A stretch of 64,000 bases of DNA, from assembly GCA_009193035.1 (NCBI GenBank), contig SWDT01000131.1, positions 124,001-188,000 of the forward strand, given 5' to 3'. The notes under the pieces are model-generated. The model was not told where the DNA came from, made no database searches, and saw nothing but the letters and a program-made list of their open reading frames with translations. This document shows, piece by piece, positions 11,149 through 21,082 of the stretch (position 1 is its first letter; each line of letters opens with the position of its first letter). The stretch comes from Halicephalobus mephisto. Lineage: Eukaryota > Nematoda > Chromadorea > Rhabditida > Panagrolaimidae. The position numbers and the translations under genes are program-made.

Positions 11149-11643
11149 AAAGAAAGTGATAATTATAACAACTACGGTAAAGCGAGATATAATACATAAT
11201 ACGTAGTATATTACAATTACTTAAAGCATTATATAATTACGATAAACACAAAACGCGAATCAGACACATTAATAGTGAAGTATATAGTTCCGTTTGTCTC
11301 TTTTGCATTGATTATTCATCTGCCGTTCTTCACTACTGCCATCTTCGACTACGTCGGCACCTTGGGTTAAGATGTACTGAATTACACCTGAAAGTTTCGA
11401 ATTGTTCTATGCTCTCGCGAAAACTATCTCTCCAACATTATTTGATATCTAGAAATCATGCTCCTAGGTTAGAATAATAAAAGTCAGATTAATTGTGAAA
11501 TTTAGTGACTTCCTTCCCAGAGTAAAATGAGAAGATTCTTCACAAGGAAAAATAGATAAAAGGTTCTCCTATATTTTTAATTTCAAAAATATAAGAATGT
11601 TTATCATTCTCCATTACTAAAGTTATCCAGTTCCGGCAAAAAT

Positions 11644-11760
11644 GGTAGCAGCACTGGGGATTCCCAGGACGTCTCCGATCCAAGTACTAACCCAGCCCTA
11701 TGGTGTTTAACTGGCCAGAGCAAACGGGATGGCGTGTGTTCACAATGGTTTGACCGCTAC
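11644..11760 (-). rRNA. 5S ribosomal RNA
   Basis: The minus strand reads GTAGCGGTCAAACC, CACGCCATCCCGTTTGCTC, AGTACTTGGATCGGAGACG and CCTGGGAATCCCCAGTGCTG, then CTACC. That is 117 nt with the conserved internal promoter (TTAGTACTTGGATCGGAGAC) typical of nematode 5S. The ends GTAGCGG and CTGCTAC pair to form helix I. A run of T follows the 3' end (CCATTTTTG), serving as a Pol III terminator. A few changes from the usual CCGATC block (here TTGCTC) leave open that this isolated copy is a variant or decaying one. Confidence 0.9.
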
Positions 11761-13311
11761 GGATTTTGGAAAAACTGGCCATGATTACTATTTACACCAC
11801 GATCACATAAATTTATTTCATTTTGCTGGAATTTCTGATGATCTAAACTTTGGGAAAAGTCTGGAGAATAACTAAGGAATTATATTATGCGAATTACAAC
11901 TTTGTTCAACAATAATCTGATAAATTTTTTCAACACAAATTTCTGGAAGATTTTAGTTGAAACTTAAAATTGTAGAATTTTGTACTTGGATGTCTCTAGA
12001 AAATTCCATAATCATCTATTAGATTATGAGGAATTTCAGAAGCTTATAATTTTCTATAATCTTATGCAAATTCTTAATTACAGTATATCAAAAACGAACT
12101 TTTTTACTTTCTGTGCAAATTTCATCCATTTCTACTCTCCAATATTTCCTTCATTCCGACGTCTGAAATTCAAGTTAATTGACTCTCTTATGGATCTCTC
12201 ACATTAGTTCCGGATTGGCTCTGATTCATAATTGCTCTTCATTGTTTTCTGATTCCCTTTAATATTGCCTCAATTTTTCTTTTTTTTAACTTTTTTTTTC
12301 TGTCAACTCTTCTAAGAAAAAATTCTCGATGAAAAAGTGATTTTTTCTGATTACTGTAGCTGATAGTTGATTGATTTTACTACTAAAAGAAAAATGTAAG
12401 ATGACCAATAAACATCTGAAGATAACTGTAGAATTTAAAGATATTGATCTTTGTTTTTTTTGAAAGTTGATCAAAATTCGAAATTTGGATTTTCCGAATT
12501 AAAACGTGACTTATAAATTATGTTAAATTTATGTTTTATTCTATTTTTCACGAAATCAGAGGTTACAACAATACAAACGAAATTTATTAATTGTAATTTT
12601 CTTTTTTGACTTTACAAATTATTTTTTTGTTAAATTAGGCACTATTCATTTGAGTCCAAGTCACGCAGAATTGGTCCCGAAGAGAAATATCCTGAGGATT
12701 AATGAAATTTGTACAATTGTCTTTTGGCGGCAATTTTAAGATTACGCAATAATTTTGTAAAATTGTGATTTATCTCGTGTTTTCGGCCCCCATAAAGTTG
12801 TTTTTATATATTTCTCGTCTACACGCGGATCAGGAACCCCTAGATACGATCTAACAGCTTTGATTAGAAAAATTCAGATAAGTTTTCAGCATCAATTTAG
12901 GTAAAATAAATTTTTAAAATAGAAAAATTTACGAATTTTGTCCTGAGGCGAAAAGTCTAGATTTTGACTTTGAACTTTGATCATCAACTTTGAAAAAAAT
13001 TTAAAGATTGGAGGCATTTTTGACGTATCATATTCCTTATTTTGTATCTTTTATTTTTTAATTTCTATCTTCCATCTTATCCTGAATCATCCTTCAAAGT
13101 CCATAATCAAGACCAAAGTAGTTTTTAGTCAACTTTAGAATTTGTTTTTCTTTCATGATAAATAATAACTTTTGTTTTTAGTTTATATCGATTTCTTAAT
13201 GTTCGATATCTTTGAATAAAAAAGTGCAGATGGCGATTGTCTGTCCGATAAAGCTTTGGACAGTTTTTCCTTCGGACTGTCTGGTCTGAACGGAGCTAAT
13301 TTCTTTCGCAA
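11761..13311. other. Intergenic region with one dispersed repeat
   Basis: Apart from the repeat at 12640-12850, there is no coding signal. Short frames at 11980-12207 (+) and 12286-12474 (-) are AT-rich and unsupported. The region ends at the start of the GT92 gene. Confidence 0.5.
12640..12850 (+). repeat. Dispersed repeat, forward copy
   Basis: Holds TTCATTTGAGTCCAAGTCACG, GGTCCCGAAGAGAAATATCC, CCTGAGGATTAATGAAATTT, CAATTTTAAGATTAC, TTATCTCGTGTTTTCGG and CTACACGCGGATCAGG. All these blocks recur in the same order, inverted, at 29600-29850 inside a guanylyl cyclase intron, and the GGTCCCGAAG/CCTGAGG part recurs at 52700-52735. Confidence 0.75.
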
Positions 13312-16022
13312 ATGCCGGAAATGTTCCTTGTTCCTTCATTTCTAAAAATGTTCAAATCCAAAAGTGGTCCGATTTTGGTTTTCTTTGCTGTTGTTGTCCT
13401 GTATGGTTTCCATTACGGAAGATTCCCTCGGGCAATTGAAGCTAAAACTTCAAATATTTCGACATCTATTTCAGATGAAAGTGTGATTTTACTTAATAAA
13501 GCTTACTGGGAACAAATTGATCCTTCTAGTGCCAGAATCCGGATTCTGGCGTTTTCCCAATGTAATGCTTCTGATTCAGTCCAGTTGAAGGTAGAAGACG
13601 TGAAAATAAAATCCGTCACGAAATCAGTGGAAGGTGAATGCCCCTGGCACTGGAGTCCCGGATGTGATTGGAATAGTTTCCTCATAGATTCTGTCATAGA
13701 ATTAGGAAACATGGAAACTGATGAGATTACGGTAATAAAAAATGAAAATGAAGTTAAATTGCCTCTGGTAGGAGCTCCGGAAAGAGAAGACGGTTTGGCA
13801 GTCTGTATTCCACCGTTGTATTGGTATGCCGATTGGCTTCGTCTGGCCTTCTTCGTCGAGACCTGGAGAGCCAATGGAGCCAGTCATTTCTACTTCTACG
13901 TTCAGTCTATATCCACATCCGTCAAGTCTGTTCTCGACGCTTATGTCGAGGAAGGTTTAGTTACCGTAATTGACTGGCCTTTATTGCCGAAATCAGACGA
14001 CGAAGATCCAAATAAATCCATTTACAGACTCGGTCATTCATTGTCCCACAACGATTGTCGGATGAGAGTAGGGAAGAAATTCGTCGCCTTGGTTGACGTA
14101 GACGAGTTCGTTCTTCCTTTGAAGAAGAATAATACTCTTGTACAGTACTTGTTCGAGAAGTTCAAGGCTCATCCGTTGGCCGGAAGTTTCGTCTTCAAAC
14201 ACAAAAAGTTGCATTTCCCGGATTGGCCAAGGAACAACGATTGGGACAATCTAGATTGGATCGGAAACGTCTCGGCCAGTCCCAGCACGAACGGACCCAA
14301 AAAGTCGATTTTCATCGCAGATCGGGCCAATGTCGTTTTGACACACAAAATTCGGAATCATTTTGGGATTTTCAGCGAAGTAGAAGTAGGTTTTAATTTT
14401 GAAAATTGAATTAATTTTAAATTTGAAAAAATTTTCAAGAATTTAGGAAATTTTGAAAGTTTCTGGAATACTCTAGAATCTTACAATTTTATGAAAGTAT
14501 CTGAAATTTACTAAAATTTCATAAAAATCTTTGAAATAATTTGGAATTTTCTATAATTCTACAAATTTTTAGAATTTTCCAAAATCTAGGAAATTTTGAA
14601 ACTAGAATTTTCTGAAATTTTATGAAATTTTCTAAAATCTTCTAGAATTTTATTAAAATTTCATGAAACTTTTTGGAATTTTCCAGAATTTAAAAATTTC
14701 ATAAATTTTAAGAATTTCGTAAAAGCTTCTGTAAAATTCTAGAATTTTCTACAATTTTATGAAATTTTCTAAGATCTTCTAGAATTTTGTAAAATTTTTG
14801 AAATATTCTAGAATTTTATTAAAATTTTATGAAACTTTTTGGAATTTTCCAGAATTTAAAAAATTTTAAGAATTTTAAGAATTTCGTAAAAGTTTCTGTA
14901 AAATTCTAGAATTTTCTACAATTTTATGAAAATTTATAAAACTTTCCGGAATTTCGTAAAATTTTTTCGATTTTTTATACTTTTGTAAAAACTTAAAATT
15001 TTCCAAAACTTATGAAATTTCTTGAAAATTTTTGAAATCTAAAAACTCGTTTTAAAATAAAATTATAACTTTTATTTTTTGTTTTTACGATAATATGATT
15101 TTAATTTTTCTAGATTCCTGATGACGAAGCAAGTCTCTTCCACTCCAGACTCAACTGGATTCAGAAGACAGAATCCGAAAATTCGAACGTTTTAGATTTC
15201 TTCTCCGAAAACAAAGAAAAAATTGCAAAAAACCTGAAATCAAAATTTTCCATCGCGGAAAAAAATCTTTTAAATGGACTGAATGTCAACAACACCATCG
15301 TCGGGACCCTTATTGTTCGTTGTCTTACTGAGTAAGATTTTTGATTTTCAAGTTATACAAAAAACAGTTTATATTTGACAAATTTTCTTAATTACGGTAT
15401 TTCGGTAATATTACAGAACATCATACATGATTTCGAAAGTTTTGTAAATTTATTAAACATTTTTGGAAATTTTAAATTACATAAATTAAAATTTTTAAAA
15501 TTTTCGGTTTTGATTAAAAAATTAAAAATTTTAAATAACATAAATTAAAAATTTTACAATTTTCGGTCTTAATTGAAAAAATAAAAATTTTCATTAAAAT
15601 AATTTTTGAAAATTTTAAATTACATAAATTAATAATTTTACAATTTTCGGTTTTGATTGAAAAAATAAAAATTTTCATTAAAATAATTTTTGAAAATTTT
15701 AAATTACATAAATTAATAATTTTACAATTTTCGATCTTAATTGGAAAATTCAAAAAATTTTTATTAAACATTTTTGGGAATTTTAAATTACATAAATTAA
15801 AAATTTTACAATTTTCGGTTTTGATTGAAAAGTTTTTAAAATTTTCGTTGAGATAATTTTTCCAACTTTTTGTTCAAAATAGTTTTATTTTTTATAATTT
15901 TTCACTTTTGCAGATGGCAATCGCTCGGGTGCAAGACCCCTTTCAACTCCTGTTACGAATCAGTCTTCCCCGTCGATGAATGGATAATTTCGGAATCCCC
16001 ATCGACCTATATTGTGCTTTAA
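13312..16022 (+). CDS. Glycosyltransferase family 92 (DUF23) type II membrane protein
   Basis: Three exons: 13312-14385, 15114-15331, 15914-16022; about 466 residues, in phase. A type II signal anchor (GPILVFFAVVVLYGFHYG, about residues 19-36) places it in the Golgi. The DUF23/GT92 core follows: CIPPLYWYADWLRLAFFVET, HFYFYVQS, and the donor/metal-binding DVDEF at residues 262-266, then HKIRNHFGIF and the C-terminal CKTPFNSCYESVFP cysteines. The family includes the nematode beta-galactosyltransferase GALT-1; which sugar this one transfers cannot be read from sequence. Start at 13312 is the first in-frame ATG; 13348 is an alternative just before the anchor. Both introns are full of tandem repeats. 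The stop lies only 18 bp from the stop of the convergent gene. Confidence 0.9.
14386..15113. repeat. Degenerate tandem repeat filling GT92 intron 1
   Basis: Irregular units around AGAATTTTCTACAATTTTAT, ATGAAATTTTCTAAAATCTT and GGAATTTTCCAGAATTT run from about 14420 to 15050. Confidence 0.8.
15470..15850. repeat. Tandem repeat of about 81 bp in GT92 intron 2
   Basis: About five units with the landmark ACAATTTTCGGTTTTGATTG near 15496, 15561, 15642, 15724 and 15809, separated by AAATTACATAAATTAA. Overlapping open frames on both strands here are products of the repeat. Confidence 0.85.
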
Positions 16023-16040
16023 TTTATCCAATTAATTATT

Positions 16041-18292
16041 CTAAAAACAAGCCATATATACCAGTAAAAGACCATAAAGAATAATAGTCGCTAACAACAT
16101 ACTGAGGATCAAGAAATCCGTGAGGTCTTTGGATTTTTCCTGAGGATCTATTCGTTTCGTTTGAGGACAGAAGTAAGTGTTGGTTTTAGTCACGAAGTAG
16201 GGGCATCCTGGACGGGGGCAGTATAGGGGTCTCACCAGGGGCACCCAATCCACTTGCTTCGCGGGCTGAACGAGCCAATTCCACAGATGACCGTGGAGAA
16301 GCGAAAGGCCTCTGCTGCTGAAGTGGATACAGTCAGGACTCATGGGGGAGATATCCAGAGTCTTGCCAGTTTTCAACGGTTTAGATTCTTCCAAAAAAGG
16401 CATCACATGAACACAGAAAACTTCGGTACAGTAATTCTTCTTCAGTCTTTCCTCCAACTAAGATAAAAATGATTAAAATTCAAGAATTTTAGGTAACTGC
16501 ATATTTTCCAGCACAAAAATTAGATGTTTTTAAATTAGAGCAAAAAGTGTATAAAATGAAGATATAGGATTTGTAAATTCAGAATCCGACGTCAGAACTA
16601 TAGATTAAGCTTCAGAATCTTGAATTCTAGATTTTGAGATGTCATAACTTCATCACAATTTAGGTGTTTTTAAATTAGAGCAAAAAGTATATAAAAAGGG
16701 ATATAGGATTTGTAAATTCAGAATCCGACATCAGAACTGAAGATTAAGCTTCAGAATCCAAAGATTCAGAATCTTGAATTCTAGATTTTGAGATGTCATA
16801 ACTTCATCACAATTTAGGTGTTTTTAAATTAGAGCAAAAAGTATATAAAAAGGGATATAGGATTTGTATATTCAGAATCCGACATCAGAACTATAGATTA
16901 AGCTTCAGAATCCAAAGATTCAGAATCTTGGATTCTAGATTTTAAAATGTCATAACTTCATTATAATTTAGGTGTTTTAAAATTAGAGCAAAAAGTATAT
17001 AAAATGAAGATATAGGATTTGTATATTCAGAATCCGACATCAGAACTGAAGATTAAGCTTCAGAATCTGCAAATCCTATATTTCTATTCCATATACTTTT
17101 TATACAAATTTAAATACATTTAATTTTTGTGCTAAAAAACCACAAAAGTTACCTAAAATGTGTTTTAAAAAACCTACAACGTTCCAAACTTCTTCTGCTT
17201 TTCCTTCGTGAGTAGTCCAGAGATTGTGGATTTTTTCGCAGAAGACGAAATTCCGGCTTAGAGATTTCCAAAAAGTTTGTTTTGAATTTCTTATTACAAT
17301 TACTATAGTTTTTTCTGGTAATTTGTAGTTTATTAATTGAATAGACTGAAGTACAGAATGAGCGAGGTGATGTGTATGTATCCCCGGTTTCAGGTCCTGG
17401 AACGAAATTATTCAAAAATTTAAAAACTCGGTCTCGGAGCGAATTTTCTCCTTTTATAATTTTGAAACAAAAAATAAATTTAGTTTTGAATAAGATTTTG
17501 AAATAAAAATTAAAGTACTTTAGTTGCTGAAAAAATTGGAATTTGAAAGTGATTTTAGAAAGATTTTATTTTTTTATAAAGTTTTGAAAAAAGTTACAGT
17601 ACTTTGATTTTAAAAAATTGAAATTAGAAAAAACTTGATTTTAGAAAGATTTTATTTTTTTATAAAGTTTTGAAAAAAGTTACAGTACTTTGATTTTTAA
17701 AAATTGAATTTTTTTGATTTTGATTAAAACACCCACAAATAACCCAGGACCAATGACGATGAGCTTCCATTTGTCCTGATACCCCTCTATCCTCTCGATC
17801 AGGTGAACTACGTGTCTGGTCCAAGCTTGGAGATTCTTGTGTTGGACATTGCTTTCAACAACTTGCAAATTTGCTCCCAAAAAATTCAGAATCTTCGGTA
17901 ATGTCGGATTTTTTGTTTTTGTTTGAGTACTTTGAAGACAATTATTTTTGAAGTACTGTATTGTTTTTTTTAATTCTAAAGTTTCATTGGAATTTTTCGG
18001 AAGTGTTAGATCGACTCTGCAAGATGAACCGATTTCTGCATAAATTGCAAATCAGAAGGCTGAATATTGTCCGTCATTCTGGATCCCGGGATTTCGAAAT
18101 GACCACATTTCTTGAGATTGGCGTAAAGCCGGTCATCGATCGGAAAATCCCTATTGTATTCCACCGATTGATTTCTTTGAAGATCTGTAAATTCCCTCCA
18201 GGATTCGTATAATGGATCAGATTCCAATGGTCGTTCTTTTTACAGTATGCTGTATAAAAACACAGTAGTAAAATAAAATTCACTAATTTCAC
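16041..18292 (-). CDS. Phospholipase-B-like GDSL/SGNH protein, likely pseudoenzyme or decaying
   Basis: Downstream exons fit well: about 18014-17737, 17396-17178 and 16457-16041. They include PTLPKILNFLGANLQ, YQDKWKLIVIG, LPEKTIVIVI, the C..IHNLW segment, the SGNH block V SPDCIHFSSRG (Asp-His) and HLWNWLVQP, and end with a transmembrane helix (FLILSMLLATIILYGLLLVY). The N-terminal part (18227-18010) reads RDFPIDDRLYANLKKCG and NIQPSDLQFM as in PLB1-like proteins. However, the GDS serine block that should follow is absent, and the G-N-D block is replaced by IGPGLF. A good signal peptide (MKLVNFILLLCFYTA, from 18292) is in a different frame from the following segment, and another frame change is needed near 18010. 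The family call is firm; whether the gene is active is doubtful. Confidence 0.6.
16500..17100. repeat. Tandem repeat of about 150 bp in the phospholipase-like gene intron
   Basis: Four units marked by GTTTTTAAATTAGAGCAAAA near 16525, 16664, 16819 and 16971. Each continues with GATATAGGATTTGTA, CAGAATCCGACATCAGAACT and GATTAAGCTTCAGAATC. The array lies between the donor at 17177 and the acceptor before 16457. Confidence 0.85.
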
Positions 18293-19378
18293 TGAAATTA
18301 AAAAATATAAAATTATTAAAATTTTGAAATTTTATAATTCTAAAAAAATTTTTTAAATTTTCAAAAATTATTAAAATTTTGAAATTTTATGATTCCAAAA
18401 AATTTCAAAGTTTTTTTAAATTTTCAAAAATTATTAAAATTTTGAAATTTTATGATTCTAAAAAAATTTTAAAAATTTCTGAATTTTCAATGATTTTTAA
18501 GTTTCAATAAAATTCTGAAATTTTAAAATTATTTTTAAACTTATCACAAAAATGAAAATTTCCACGAAATTTTTGCAAAATTCTGTTTTTCAAAAATCAG
18601 AAAATATTTCAGAAGTTTTTACAGAATCTTAATTGTGTTCAAAAAATCGGAAAATAGAATTTTTAAAAAACTTACTTTTACATGGTTACGGACATTTAAC
18701 ATCCATGAAAATTGTCGAATTAGAGGCGAATGAAGCGGATCAAGAACTTTTGACAGTTTTCAGAATCGACAAAACTCTGTCACTGAATAGAACAAATGAA
18801 GAGCCAATTTCCGACGGAAAACGAAAACTGGATCGTCAACATTTGGTTGACTGACTTTCAAGTGGCCCCGTAAAAGGCAATGGAGGAATTGGAAACAAGC
18901 TCTAGACTCGTTTTAGGTTTTGAACTTGGTGGTAATTTGTTTTCATTTCTACACACACAAATAGGCATACGATATATAAAATATGGATACATTAAAACGA
19001 CTCTAATGTACCAGATACTTTATATTCAATATATCTATACATTAAGTTGATATCGATGTATTGTATTTAGTATATTAATATATTAAAAAGGTTCTCACGT
19101 ATTGGATATATTATATTCAATATATCGGATACATTAGATTCAATATATCAGGTATATTATATTCAGTATATCGGATACATTATATTCAATATATCAGGTA
19201 TATTATACTCAGTATATCAGATACATTAGATTCAATATATTGGATATATTATACTTAATGCATCGTTATATCATGGTCGACGCAATTGTAGAAATACATG
19301 TATATTTTGGAAGATTCTTCTTGCCGTTTCATGAATTTAGCAAGTAATTCTGGATCTAGAAGAAAGTCATTAATTAAA
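18293..19378. other. Repeat-rich intergenic region
   Basis: 18300-18620 is a tandem of AAATTATTAAAATTTTGAAA units. 18640-18900 is less AT-rich and holds open frames on both strands (73 codons on +, and on - a 50-codon frame interrupted by one TGA before a good GTAAGT donor near 18676), which may be a gene relic. 18980-19270 is an ATATTATATTCAATATATC tandem array. Confidence 0.5.
19010..19265. repeat. Tandem CAATATATC/GATACATTA array
   Basis: Units of about 31 bp such as GGATACATTATATTCAATAT run imperfectly with short variants. The same vocabulary appears in the arrays at 23129-23285 and 28800-29390. Confidence 0.75.
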
Positions 19379-20415
19379 CTAAAATGACATCTTATTTTGC
19401 TTGTCCTTAGTTTTGTTTTCTTGTTTCCAGTTAAATAATATTGACACTAAGTTTGAAATTTCTTCATTATTCGTATATTGAAATCTTTTTAAATACGATA
19501 TTCTTTCAAGAACTGTTGCAAAACTATGATTTTCTAAGACGTTGAGTTTATTGAACTCAATATGCGTCGCATTGGGGTTGCTAATGATATTGAATTCTTC
19601 CGGATTTAGAATATTGGTTCTGTTGTGGAGGCATAGTTCCCAAGACCAGAGATATTCAGAATACCGAAGTCTTAACAGTTTCTTCTCTCCACTGAGGAGT
19701 ATAAAAAAGAACACTTCGGTGTATCGAGTATCCTCCCCGGGTGTAGCTCTGATATTTATTAATATTGTTCCTATTTTGTATTGTGTCTTATTGTTAAGTA
19801 AAGACATAACAGGTTCTTAAATATAGTTGATTGTGGTGAGATTTGTAATTGTCCAAATACTTGAAAAATTCACCTAATTTCAACTCACTGAGCAGTAGAA
19901 ATCCCCTGACTTTAATAACTGCAGACGGATAAACTTTATCTGAAATTCCAATGTAAAAGTAACATCATGATCAATTAACTTTACCAGAATAAGCATTACT
20001 CGAAGTTACTGTAATTTCTGTACGCCAAGACACATATGTTGTAGAAGATTTAATTCTGTTCATTGTCTTTCAACTACGAAAGAGATCCCGAAACAGAACT
20101 GAAGGACACAATTTACAAAACTCATGTTGCAATAGATAATCAAAGTTTTTGAACGAAATTCTCGGGATATTGGGATTGATTTCTATTTTAGTCTCTTTGG
20201 GATTATATTGAGGAACTTCTTCATATTTTTCTGTTACCCGTAAATCGATTTTCATTTCAACAATTAAATAAACGAACAATTCAATGAATATACAACGCAC
20301 CTAATGTTGATCCTGACCGTTGATAGTTTTTGAAATATTGATGATGAAGCATGTGTATAATTTGACGAGGTGTAAGATGTTCTTGCATAAAAGAAAAGTG
20401 AAATTGATCTTCCAT
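19379..20415 (-). pseudogene. F-box family gene with in-frame stop, paralogue of the 4.3-kb gene
   Basis: Homology to the first F-box gene is clear: IPRISFKNFDYLLQHEFCKL plus VLFRDLFRS, then ILNPEEFNIISNPNATHIEF and VSILFNWKQENKTK. An upstream exon (about 20415-20326, MEDQFHFSFMQEHLTPRQII) joins in phase to the F-box exon through a short intron. After RDLFRS comes TGA (20067-20069) where the paralogue has Ser, and the frame then continues with KTMNRIK as in the paralogue (KAMKTIK). That points to a nonsense change. A GTAGTT donor just before the TGA could skip it and also keeps phase, so a shortened active product is not excluded. The next block (GELKLGEFFKYL-like) is interrupted before the C-terminal part near 19800. 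Confidence 0.6.
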
Positions 20416-20570
20416 CTTACTTTATTAATCGATTAGGATAACTGCCACCTCACCCATTATTGATTGTATAGTTGAAAATATTTATTTATCAAACACAATT
20501 TGACAACTAATTTTCACAATATAAAGTTTAGTCAGAGTCAACATAACTGATTTTCCTTTTCTTAAGAAAG

Positions 20571-20664
20571 AAATTTTTTCTTTCGCTCTCTGCATTAGTA
20601 AAAGTTTTCTCCTTTACTGGGACAATTGGCTAGATATAAATATTAAAACCGAAGTAGAGTCGGT
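20571..20664 (+). promoter_or_regulatory. U2 snRNA upstream control region, copy 2
   Basis: Shares with copy 1 the AATTTTTTCTTTCGCTC block (about -94 to -75) and the identical 29-bp block ending at the U2 start (20636-20664). The sequence between them differs, which suggests the two shared blocks are the selected ones. Confidence 0.6.
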
Positions 20665-20859
20665 ATCGCTTCTCGGCCTATTGGCTAAGATCAAAGTGTA
20701 GTATCTGTTCTACGAACCATAATAGGTTCGTTGTCACAATTGTGACATACCTATTATCAATTTTTGGGACCTGGTGGGTTGAAGGAGCTTGCTCCTCTCC
20801 TACCGCGGGTCGACCCGGTATTGCACGTACCACCGGGAACGGCCCATCCCCTCAGGGGG
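20665..20859 (+). ncRNA. U2 spliceosomal snRNA, copy 2
   Basis: Essentially identical to the copy at 7178 over the RNA: same 5' end, GTAGTA branch-site region, stem IIa with the ATAATAGGT loop side, matching ACCTATTAT, Sm site AATTTTTGG (20759-20767) and the 3' hairpins. It lies divergently about 250 bp from the start of the damaged F-box gene. Flanking similarity continues to about 20973. Confidence 0.95.
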
Positions 20860-21082
20860 AGAGTTAATAATAAAATTAGTAATTGTATAAGTGGTTAACT
20901 GTTGTGATGATTATGTGGAAACTTGTCTTCAACAGTGAATGTCTTATGATTCCTTGGATAGGTGCTATTTATCGATCGGTTATCACTAGTTATTTTATCT
21001 TTACATCCAAAAATAAATACCAAACAATATTTCTAGTATTATAAATCATGTGTTACATAACACTACGTCAATTAATATAAAT

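Noticed and set aside
15514..15856. Frames on both strands with repeated IFSIKTENCKIINL-type text
   Set aside because: Produced by the 81-bp tandem repeat in a GT92 intron.
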